Assembly (NCBI GenBank): GCA_037576195.1
Contig: CM075101.1
Coordinates: forward strand, 46,438,001-46,502,000
DNA length: 64,000 nucleotides
Source: Phytoseiulus persimilis
Lineage: Eukaryota > Arthropoda > Arachnida > Mesostigmata > Phytoseiidae
Direction of reading: 5' to 3'
Shown here: positions 22,323 through 31,680 of the stretch, one piece after another
How positions within the stretch are numbered: position 1 is the stretch's first letter
Layout of the letters: each line of letters opens with the position of its first letter
The notes under the pieces: model-generated
What the model saw: the letters and a program-made list of their open reading frames with translations, nothing else
The model's database searches: none
Told to the model about the DNA's origin: nothing
Program-made: the position numbers and the translations under genes

Positions 22323-24218
22323 TCAGTGTCTCGTATCCATCAGTCGTTGAAAAATGCTCGATGCTGTTTTGACTCCGAACGGTAGTCTCTTCATCTTGAA
22401 CAGGCCCTTCGGTGTGTTGATGGTTAGCAAGTGTTGGCTTTCCTTCTCCACCGGAATTTGTAGGTACGCTTCGCTGAGGTCGATTTTCGAGAATAATCTC
22501 CCTCCATTGAGCGTGTTGAAAATATCTTCTGCAGTTGGCAGAGGATAGTTGTCATCTTCGATGGCGGCGTTCAGCCCCGTTGAGTAATCCGCACAGAGGC
22601 GGATGGTACCGTTGCTTTTCTTGACGACCACCACCGGTGCTGCGTACAGGGAACTGTCCACTCGCTCCAGAACGTCTTGTTTCTCCAGACGTTCGATTTC
22701 CTTCGTTACGTCTGGCAGCGTTGCGTAGGCCACTGGCCTCGCCTTCCTGAAGATTGGATTGGTTGCCTGTTTCAAGCATATCCTTGCTTTATACTTCATG
22801 CATTTTCCAACTCCGTCGCTTGTTACCATGGGGTACTTGCGCTTCAGGGTTTCGAGCATCTTTGTTGTAGCTTTGTTTGGAGGCTGTTGCTCGTTGACTC
22901 GCAGAATCGGTTGTGTCCATAGGTTAGGATTCAAGATGAACCCTTTTCTTTCTTTCGTGATCCAATCCAGGCCCATCAGTGAACAGTTGTCCGTGACATG
23001 GCAGCTTCCTTGAAAGGTTTCGTCCTTCAGGTTGACTTCGCATTCCAACACGCCGTAGGATTTCAAAGCGAGTCCATTCGCCGCCGTCAATCTGCACGGG
23101 GACGGGCTTAACCTCGGGCTCCCAAATTGTTTCCAGGTTTTCCGGTTGATCAGGGTGACCTCAGCTCCCGTGTCGATTGCCATCTTCACTGGAAGTCCTT
23201 CGATGGTTACGGTTGTGTGGATGAGGTTGATTGCTGACTGCTTTACCGCTGCTCTCACTTGGTTTACCCTTGGTCCGGGTCTGCGTGGCCTTGCACCATT
23301 TGAATCGCGGTTGTTTGCCTTCCTGCACACTTTTGCTAAATGCCCTTTCTTTTTGCAGACTTTGCACGTTTCATTTTTGAATCGGCACTGCCTGAAGTCG
23401 TGGTTTTTCCCACCGCACCTGTAGCAGGCAAGGTGCGAACTGCTGGGTCCCGGGCCGTTGAATCTGTCGTTCACTTGATAGACGGATGGGTTGGATCTTT
23501 CGTTGTCTTCCATCGCGTCTCGGCGGATTGACTCGAACAGCTCCAAGTCTTCCAACATCTCGTCGAAGGTAGGGTTTTCGTGGGTTTCGACGAAGTTCAT
23601 CGCTCGCATTCTTGCCAGTTTGTGTTCAGGGCCTTTCAGAGCGTTGATAGCGACGAACCACTGCAAGTCTTCGGTTGAACAGGAGTTCAGGTCGCTAAGG
23701 CCTGATTGGACTTTTATGCGGCCCCAGAGTTCGCGATAGCTGGACGTACCAATTGTGATGTCCAAGAATTTGAGGCGACGTCTGAACAGTGTCGTTGGAG
23801 GGTCGAAGAAGAAACTTAGCTCCTCGATCAGCTCTTCATAGTCGAGTTCCATGATTCTCCTCGGCATCATTTTCCGAGAAAATTGGTTGTATTCCTCCGT
23901 GCCCAGTCTCGAGACGATGAACTGGGCTCGCGACTCACTGCTTCGAAGGTGTCCTGCATCTGATTCCACTCTGAATTGGTATCGTTCGAACCAGCTTTTG
24001 AAGGTGTTGCCGTTCTCGGCGTCGAACTTGAATTCTGGGATTCTGTAGATGCTGAGTCTGTAGTCTTCTTTGCCTTCATTTGGTTTTTCCGATCCACCGC
24101 TCCGCAAATCGAGGTTGAGGTTCGCAATAGTTCTTTGGACAATTACTCGCAAATCTTCTTCCGTGTATTTTGCCATTCCGTAGGGTTGTCCGTTGGCTGT
24201 AGGTTTGTAGCACTTCAC
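22323..24218 (-). pseudogene. Gag, protease and N-terminal RT section
   Basis: One open frame of about 630 codons; the first ATG in frame is at 24174-24176. Gag is followed by two zinc knuckles: a CCHC (CYRCGGKNHDFRQC) and a second, CKVCKKKGHLAKVC. Next is an aspartic protease with MAIDTGAEVTLI, then polymerase fingers and palm with RLCADYSTGLNAAIEDDNYPLP, FSKIDLSEAYLQIP and RLPFGVKTA. The frame ends four codons after FQRLMD. The expected YLDD block that follows in relatives is absent. At this point there are two copies of CTGATGGAT eight bases apart (minus strand), which look like the scar of a deletion. Confidence 0.88.
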
Positions 24219-24306
24219 TGAAGTCTAGTCACTCCTCACGTCACGAACGTCGTAGGTCCTTTTTCACTTCGTGTTGATCAGTCACTAGTGAGTTCTTCGT
24301 CGCCAC

Positions 24307-24530
24307 TGTTGTATCGTTGTGGCGGGAGTTTCCCCAAACCTCTGTGTCCTGCAATCTAGCCTAATCTATACACGGAGTTACAAGAATAAAGAGTCTAGTC
24401 AGGTCTAGTACTCATGGACAACTTGTCCGTTTATTTTTCTTCCATCTAACTCTAGAGCTCCCGAGAGAGACAGCCGGGAGAGGGCTCCTTGTGGTCTACG
24501 GGCCAGCCCCCAGCGACGGCCGGCCCAACA
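24307..24530 (-). repeat. 5' LTR of the Ty3/gypsy element
   Basis: It matches 19207-19430 over its full 224 bp with about nine substitutions. It is upstream in the element's own minus-strand orientation; the primer-binding-like TGGCGAC motif lies immediately inside it. Confidence 0.93.
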
Positions 24531-25085
24531 CTAAGAATCGTATCGCTCGGCATCTGTATATTTGACGGCATGTTGTATATTATGGTCGAGCTCATCACCA
24601 TTGAAACGAGCGCTTAATCCTAGTTGAAGGAGATTTCTCGTTCCTCTCTCCAGCATAGCTGAATGACAGAGCCTTCGTCTCCGATCGTTTCCTCTCCCGC
24701 GTTTCAGGGTATGAGTTCCGTTTCCGCAGATTCAGATTCGTCTGCATTTGTCAAAGACTCGTCAAAGGAGGCAGAAATTAAGCGCTCTCTTCCGCAAACT
24801 GTATAAGCTCTTCGAAGCGCACATTTTACGGATGTTCCCAGATAGGGTTCTGGAAGTTGGCGACTTCTCCTTCCGGAGTCCAGGAAAAATAGGCAGCGCT
24901 CAGCGAACTTTCCCTTGATCAAAAGACATTGAATAAAAGCCATATCCAGCGCGGTTTTAGGGCATACGATGAAAGTTTCGGACGATACACAGCGGGGCAC
25001 TGTGGCATGCTTGTCCCCAAAGCCTTACTGACCTTCGTTGCTGACACAGCATGGAGTTCGCAATCTGAAGGATTCAAGGCTCAAC
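24531..25085. other. Spacer between the retroelement and IR gene
   Basis: A minus-strand open frame of about 98 codons (24704-25000) has no recognised domain. Nothing else is supported. Confidence 0.35.
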
Positions 25086-25406
25086 ATGAGTTCGGCGGAA
25101 CTGTCGGCAGCCGTTCGCGTGTTGTCGCATCTAGCGAGCACCGGAGAAGCAGCTGTCGTAATGGACCAAATTGACCGGGAAGCCAGGAAATCTCGAGGCC
25201 CTAGTCATCGAAAATCATTCGCCCAAGCATCCAGAATCATACGATTAGTTCTCCGAAGACGAGCTCCCAAGACTCCCAAGGGAAAGCAGCAGCCCGATCG
25301 GGACAGAGTGGTCAACGATCCAGCCAGACCGAACCGAGCACGCAGCTCGATGCGTAGCATGATGGAGGCGTGGCTGTCTCGCCTTTATTGCGATAGTAGC
25401 TTGTAG
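25086..25406 (+). CDS. Unassigned short ORF upstream of the IR exon
   Basis: An ATG at 25086 opens 106 codons rich in Arg, Ser and Ala (starts MSSAELSAAVRVLSHLAS). There is no signal peptide, membrane segment or known motif. It lies 70 bp before the ionotropic-receptor frame on the same strand, in a different phase, and no donor was found to join the two. It may be a 5' exon, an independent small gene or chance. Confidence 0.25.
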   Translation: MSSAELSAAVRVLSHLASTGEAAVVMDQIDREARKSRGPSHRKSFAQASRIIRLVLRRRAPKTPKGKQQPDRDRVVNDPARPNRARSSMRSMMEAWLSRLYCDSSL

Positions 25407-25477
25407 CGAGAAAGTGGGGTGTACAACGCCGGACTGCAAATAGCTGTGATTTTTCCGCGTCACGACTCCTCCCCCAC

Positions 25478-27319
25478 TTGGAAGGAACGGAGGCCTCCAC
25501 CTCGACGCCATCGTACGAGGGCATCTTCCGAGCTTTCGACCGATTAGCTTCTCAGAGCCTCGTTATCAGCTTCTCGCAATCTTTCCGGATCGATTTCGAT
25601 CATAAAACGAATGGGAATGAGACCGTCAATGAGTTCATTCGGCTCGCGTTTTCAACGGAAAACGACCGAACATCTGTTGCGGACATGGAGCTTTTCGAAT
25701 TATCCAATATGCTGTTGTTGGTCTGCTTGCGTTTAACGGAGCAATTATGGACAGCGGAGCAGGTAGTGCGCCAAGCTGAATACCACGGGAAGCTCGCCGG
25801 TGCCCAGGAAACAAACCTCCTCATCCTGGACGTGGGACAGATACTCTCATCTCATGGGAGCTTTCACACAGGAGCGAGCATGCTGTTCTTGAAAGATGAG
25901 CCACCGCTCAAGCCTCGCCAGCGTGCCACACCGACCACTCTGGGGCCATGGCTGCTGGACGCCCTGGCCGTGCCGCAGAAAGTCGTTGTGCTCTCACCTT
26001 TCGTTCGGGAATTGAGGTTCATGGACATGACTCAGAACATTCGCGAGAAGTGCATTGTGCATTTTGTGTTCCGCGACTATCATCCCACTGAACGCTATGT
26101 CCCATCCTTAGGAGTCTCGGTGCTGAGTTGGAGCTCGGAGAACACGGTTTTCTGGTGCAACATGAGATCGACCCTGTTTTCATTTGTGGATGCTGAACGA
26201 GAGAAAACTCCCTCTGAATGCATTGCTGAGCAACAGATCGAATGCCTCTTGGAGAAGGTAGAGGTCGAGAGTCGGTCGATTAACTTACATGTCAGCTACC
26301 GGAGCTTGTTGACAGTTCTGTTCCAATGCCGATGTAATCTCACGGCAGCTGCGGTTCCCGTACCTTTGGGTACTCCGAATCTCGGAGAGGAGCGACCTTT
26401 CGTATATCTGGTGGAAAAGAACAGTGTTGTCCTGACGCCTGACTACTCGAATTGTTTCGCGCTGCAGAGAATGAGGTTCCCGCAAATATCTTCTTTCATC
26501 GAAGTCCTCACCGCAGATTGCTGGATTTGCTTGATAGCATCGGTTATTCTGATCGCGCGACTCGACTCTGGGATGGGAAACGCTCCCATCGTGTCAGCTG
26601 TCAGTCGTATAGTTTTCAATTTCGTCTCAGCCACCCCCCTGACATTCAAAAGGAAGAGAGCGTCTGTGCTGATTGCGGTCTCAGTGGCGTTGACGATGAA
26701 CTTCTTTGTGGGCGCCATCTACGGGAACTATATGATGTCAACGTTCTTGGACCCCGTAGAGCCGACGGAGCCTTCGAGATTCTTCGATTGTCACTCCTTG
26801 AGGCAATGTCCTTCTAAAATGTTTCAGATGTTTGCACTCGAGAATGGCTCTGCCCTCTGTTCTCTCAGTAACAGTGAAATGTCGGATTTCAGCAGACCAT
26901 TCATGAGACATTCTCCGAGTCGCTCGACGCGGGAAATCGATGAATCAGCTAACAACTCCACCATGCGAGCGCTCATTTTGAAACGAGTTTTCTGGCCGAT
27001 GAGTTACGGTCGTGTGCGATCGGCGATCGTGCTCTTGCCGACGTTTCCTCAACGAAACGTTTTAATTCGAAACATTTTTGAGCACGCTCTGATCCCGCCT
27101 GTGAAGCTCGCGGAGCCCCGCGTGAAACCCAAGGAGAAGAAGCTGAACAGGAAGATTCTCGGTGGGCTCCACAACGGAACTTTCTGGAGCAGTTTCTTAA
27201 CATTTAAGAGAACCGAACAGTTCGATATGGGAAGTTTCTCGAAAATTTATCCATTTTTCGCCCTGGCGATCATGTTTGCGTTCGTTGTCTTTGTTATCGG
27301 AGAGTTCAGGAAAAATTGA
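25478..27319 (+). CDS. Divergent ionotropic receptor (IR), open exon of 613 codons
   Basis: This is a ligand-gated channel subunit of the iGluR-derived IR family, used for chemosensation in sensory dendrites. The frame is open from about 25478 to the stop at 27319. The first in-frame ATG is at 25685, so the start is either there or in an upstream exon joined near the pyrimidine-rich acceptor at about 25465-25488. A long variable extracellular region (NLLILDVGQILSS, GPWLLDALAVP) leads to VYLVEKNSVVL. Membrane segment M1 follows, within ADCWICLIASVILIAR. The pore-to-M3 region includes PLTFKRKRASVLIAVSVAL and VGAIYGNYMMSTF. A second ligand-binding half follows, and a final M4 (IYPFFALAIMFAFVVFVIG) sits 5 residues from the end. 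No canonical SYTANLAAF-type gate is present, as in many divergent IRs. It is paralogous to the broken copy at 9-11 kb. The ligand is unknown. Confidence 0.75.
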   Translation: MEGTEASTSTPSYEGIFRAFDRLASQSLVISFSQSFRIDFDHKTNGNETVNEFIRLAFSTENDRTSVADMELFELSNMLLLVCLRLTEQLWTAEQVVRQAEYHGKLAGAQETNLLILDVGQILSSHGSFHTGASMLFLKDEPPLKPRQRATPTTLGPWLLDALAVPQKVVVLSPFVRELRFMDMTQNIREKCIVHFVFRDYHPTERYVPSLGVSVLSWSSENTVFWCNMRSTLFSFVDAEREKTPSECIAEQQIECLLEKVEVESRSINLHVSYRSLLTVLFQCRCNLTAAAVPVPLGTPNLGEERPFVYLVEKNSVVLTPDYSNCFALQRMRFPQISSFIEVLTADCWICLIASVILIARLDSGMGNAPIVSAVSRIVFNFVSATPLTFKRKRASVLIAVSVALTMNFFVGAIYGNYMMSTFLDPVEPTEPSRFFDCHSLRQCPSKMFQMFALENGSALCSLSNSEMSDFSRPFMRHSPSRSTREIDESANNSTMRALILKRVFWPMSYGRVRSAIVLLPTFPQRNVLIRNIFEHALIPPVKLAEPRVKPKEKKLNRKILGGLHNGTFWSSFLTFKRTEQFDMGSFSKIYPFFALAIMFAFVVFVIGEFRKN

Positions 27320-27383
27320 GTGACTTCAACTCGAATACGTATCGACAAGAGTCGTATTCGGAATAATTTTTGGTTTTCCTCGG

Positions 27384-27821
27384 TTGAAGATGGTCTCAAA
27401 TGGCCTCGCGTGCGTGATGTGGACTCATCCTCCACAGCAGGGCAGGCTAGGAGCTCAAGCTGTTCAACTCGACGCCCCCCTGCACTCCGTACATTTAGAG
27501 GATCGCAATTCTATACCGAAACCGGCTCGAATCGCGGACGATCCTTTCGAAGGAAGAAGCGCATCCAGCTGCGCTCCGCCAGGAATCGAAAAATTACCGA
27601 ACTCAACTGGGATTGTGAAGATTCAGCGAACTATCATGAAGCAAGAAATCGAGAGCAGGTCGGAGCAGATCATGAAGATCTCCACCGCCGAAACCGGGTC
27701 GGTACAGTGCTACACTCAGAATTTGGATCTCTCTCAAACGTTCAATTCTGGTGCCGATACAGAAAGCAGGCAACAATTCATTTATCGCCCCGGAGTGTTG
27801 AGATACGGAAAGTTCAATTAG
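27384..27821 (+). CDS. Unassigned ORF downstream of the IR gene
   Basis: The open frame covers about 145 codons; there are possible acceptors (CCTCCACAG, CAG) near 27440. The product would be hydrophilic, with Gln- and Ser-rich stretches (IMKQEIESRSEQIMK) and no membrane segment or recognised domain. A longer frame overlaps it in another phase, so its reality is uncertain. It might be a separate gene's exon. Confidence 0.25.
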   Translation: MKMVSNGLACVMWTHPPQQGRLGAQAVQLDAPLHSVHLEDRNSIPKPARIADDPFEGRSASSCAPPGIEKLPNSTGIVKIQRTIMKQEIESRSEQIMKISTAETGSVQCYTQNLDLSQTFNSGADTESRQQFIYRPGVLRYGKFN

Positions 27822-27879
27822 GAGTCCAGCGAACCATAGACGGTCGTCGACATCCATGGTTCGTCTTTCGCTAGGAGTC

Positions 27880-30800
27880 GGCCTCGGGTTCGTGATGGAG
27901 TATATAATCATCAGTAGAGCCCAGAAGTTCCGGCACTCATCCTCATTCGCGGTCCCTGAACCCATGCATTCATGTGTGTGTGATTCGATGTGGGGAAGAA
28001 TACCGGGCCCGCGCTCCAATCTCGCGCTGCAGAGCTCGCAAGATGCATGCAAGCCTTTCGACTTGAACATCGCCGATCTCTTGACAAAATGACATCCACT
28101 CTACATACCCCGCGTATCTCCTCAGGGGAGCCGAATTCGGAGGAAAAATCGATGGTTGATTGTTTGCGAACAGATCCAGCCCAGCCTTTCATAGAGTTCC
28201 CACATCGCTCCGGAGACTTCTCTTTTCCACCCGAAAATCCGGATGCTCCTCCAGGAACCCTGAGATACGCCGAGCGTGAAACCCCACTAGGATGTAACCA
28301 GAAGTAGGGAGAGTGCGAATATTCTCGACCGGAAGTGACTACGCTGTAGAACTTACAGCAGGGGCGGGAAAGTTGGTGCGGCCCACGGGCCGCAGAGCCG
28401 AACCACCATCGCAGCCGTGTCAACATACGGGCCGCTACAGAGAACTCAACACGGCGAGCTCAGACTATTCGCATGCAATTCGCCAACCCCTGATCTACTG
28501 GATGGAGGGTGTGGAATGATTTATGCCTAGACTCCAAGGCTCCATTCGCGGCTGAGCCTGAGCTCCCTCCAGTTGGTGAACTCAGGCAGTTCTCCGATTC
28601 AATAGGTTCTCTCGAAGGCTGGAGACGGCTGACAGGGATGATTCAAGACCACGATGGATCAAGTCGCGGCAAGGTGCTACCGATGTCTCGAGTCAGTTGG
28701 ATCGTCCTGACGAGAAAGTTTCATCCATGGATAACGACAGCGGCACCGATAGATGAGGAGACATTTTTTCCAAGGCGGGTGACGATTTTCCCGGACATAT
28801 CAGGCTCTGATCTGCAGAACCGACGTAACGTTTCGCAGTTTGTGTCATGACCCAGTGAACGAGTAAGGCAAAAGTTCGGAAACGACTCGATCAGCGCGTG
28901 AGACGATTTCTTCAGCCATTACAAGAACCACCCTGGCCCTCCATCAAGTAGTGTTATCAACCGCAAGGCGTCCGCTCCCATTCGTGGCAATCCACGGTGC
29001 TGACTCAACCAACACTGTTGAACGTGAGGTGAAGAGCGGAGAGAACCGGACGACCCCTTCCTGAGTCTGATCAGGAAGCTATCCGAACCTCCAAGCCAAT
29101 CCCATGTTTCGAATTTCTGTAGCTTACCAAAAAGCTGGAGCTCTGCTCAGCGCTTACTCACCGGAAAGCATTGGAGGGACGTGTTCGTATGAAATAAACG
29201 GTCTCAGAATCAAGGAATCACAACTGATCAACTCTCGACTTGTCGCAGTGAGTGAGAGCGCTGTGAGGTCTAGCTCGCATCTGTGTGAGCTCTCATAGAA
29301 AAGCGACCGTTCTTCCCCATATGAGAGCTCCTTGCTTCTTGCAAGTCCCGCAGAGATGCTGCCTGCCCGCCAAATGAGCTCTCGACCCGAATTACGTCGC
29401 CAACCTGGCCTATGGAGGCCTCTTGCTCCTGAACAACGGGAAGATAGGCCTTCTCATCAGAGCTATCGCGTCGAAGTCCACCGTGGTCTCCGGATACCTG
29501 CGGCCCGTCGACCTGCTCACATCGACCGAGCTCGAACGATCTCGGAGGTCACCCTTACTTCTCCTTCTGCCATGTCCGATCCGCTTTCCGACTACATGAG
29601 CCTTTCTACCGCGATCTCCAGACCCTCTCGCATCTCCATTCTTAGCATTACGGTCTCCTCGACTCGAAACCCTGGGGCGAAGTCGGAGAACCCAGAGAAG
29701 CTCGGAGTGTCCTGTCGGAAGACTTGCGGGGAGAATTATCGGAGCCTCAGGACTGATACCGAGCTCGATGCATGGCTGGTGTTCACTATAGACCGCGTGA
29801 ACACGGAAAACGGCGAGCCTATCGCCTTCCGAACTTGAGATCTGTCATGGTCATGAATACTCTCCGCGTCTCGTGGGATGATTGCGCGTGAGGACGCGGA
29901 CGCGATTGTCGTTATCCGCGTGTCTAATCCCTCAATCTTCGAGTTAGCTCTCGACTCCGCGGGCATAGCAGCCTCGCGAAAGTTTCTAAAGGTCCGGAAC
30001 GAATCGTGAACCCATTGATTTGTGAAATTCTCTCAGGGGTGTTGCATTTTGATTTCGCGGTCGTTCTTGCTGAGCCACCATGATGTGTCTCATGATTGAA
30101 GTTCATGTGAGAATTTCGTGGAATGTTCTCTTCGGGAGCTTCACCAATGGTTTTGGCGCTCTTTCCCTGGAGAAAATCTCGGAGCTTCGACCTTTTCTGC
30201 TCTCCACCTGGATGTTCCGATCTCGCTCTTCCCGGTTTTCGTTCCGTTGTTCTTTCTTCACGACAGGAATCGCTCCAGGGTGATAACTTAATCGGTTCCG
30301 ATGAGCGAAAAATCTGATGGAAATGCCTCACTGATCGTAATTAGCCCTCTCATGATTGATGCACGCGAGCTGGCAATAATTTGAAACAGAATCCAAGCGA
30401 TGTAGCCGTTCCTGCTGCTGATCGATAAATGAGCGCCTTTCATCTGCTTGATGATCCTCAGATGTCCTTGTCGCAGTGTGAAGACCCGGATTCACCACCC
30501 AATCATCACCGCTCTCGACAACGAATCCAAACTTGGAGATCTTCCCCGGAACGACTCCAACGGCTTTAGATGCTGATCCCGATCTGTCACCTTTCAACCC
30601 AGGGAGTCATCGGTCTTAAAGTCGCAGAGAAGAGTAGTGGACGGGTAGTAAGTCGCCGCAGAAAAAGAGGCAAATATTCAGATTCATTTCCGAAGCTCTC
30701 AGGCAAACATCCAAACGAGATCCTGTTGCCGGTTTGAGGCATGTGTCAAAAAGCGTTCTCCTTATCTGAATTCTTGCTGATCTGCGGATGACGAGTCGGC

Positions 30801-31680
30801 GACTTCGCGTTCTTGTAAATGGGCCAAGGGGAGTTCATTCTCCGCGAAGCTGTCCAACAACCAGATTTGATGCCGCTATAATTCAATCGGTAATCTGGTT
30901 CGTAGACAGGACTCGCTCAGGGAGACAACTGAAGTCCGATGCTGTTTCCCCGTTCGGACCTGCCTTGGAAAACCTCTGCGCATGACGAAAGAGACGCATC
31001 GTTCCGCAGCAAGTGCCGCAAATCTCTTCAAAAATGTTGGAAACCGATCGTGGATGGAAGTTCCCTCAGACACGTCCTGGAACGTGCTGAGAGTATCCTG
31101 GTGGCAGTTGAAAGAGTCAGAGCCTTCGGGAGCTGCTCATTGACACAACACTGGAGCTGTTGAGCATGATGTGATCATAGGGATCGAGGAGTCAAGTCAA
31201 TAACAAACGAATATGGGCCGAAACGACAGCTCTGTTATGCGCAGCCCTCACCTGGTCGTGGTCAGCTCGGCCTCGAACCACCGATCGGCAACATACTACA
31301 ATCGTATGATCTCCAAGAACCTAACATGCTCGAGCTCAGAAAACCTTGATGCGATTGGGGTCTTATTCAGGCCAGGGCGATTCGCCTGCAATGCTCAGAG
31401 GCGAACCGATTTGTGCTTATCCTTCCTTCATACACCTTCTTTCATCGGATCTCTCCGCAGACTATACCCCTCCGACGAGACCGGGGCGAACAAGGATTTC
31501 ATGATGATCAAAGAGGTGGAATTGAGGACGATAAGCGGCAGTCACCAGTTGCGGGAGTATGGAATTCACGGCAGGCAACCGCTGAAGACCACGGTTCTCA
31601 TCGTGTCACTCACACCTAAATGTTGAATCAATACGTACAATGGAACGATGAGTTCGAATCCGAATAACGGAGGGTGACAT
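27880..31680. other. Gene-poor stretch with isolated exon-like pieces
   Basis: A plus-strand open piece at 28089-28307 (starts MTSTLHTPRISSGEPN) and one at about 29137-29247 ending in a good donor (GTCGCA|GTGAGT) look exon-like. Neither connects to a recognisable protein. Around 29.38-29.8 kb two or three frames are open at once, which makes any choice unsafe. No repeats of note. Confidence 0.3.

Larger units (their letters stand above)
19207..24530 (-). mobile_element. Ty3/gypsy LTR retrotransposon, full-length but defective
   Basis: Two 224-bp LTRs bound an interior whose minus-strand frames give gag, protease, reverse transcriptase, RNase H and integrase in that order, the Ty3/gypsy arrangement. 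Flanking pentamers are CTCAG on the left and CTAAG on the right, a near-match target duplication. Next to the 5' LTR on the minus strand is TGGCGACGAAG, a primer-binding-site-like motif starting with TGG. Before the 3' LTR is a purine tract (19431-19450). The LTRs differ at about nine of 224 positions by eye (about 96% identity), so insertion is fairly recent. The copy is dead: the catalytic YxDD segment of the polymerase is deleted and two in-frame TGA codons interrupt pol. Confidence 0.93.

Noticed and set aside
27911..28426. A 171-codon minus-strand ORF
   Set aside because: It overlaps open plus-strand pieces of similar quality and shows no motif, so strand and reality cannot be decided.
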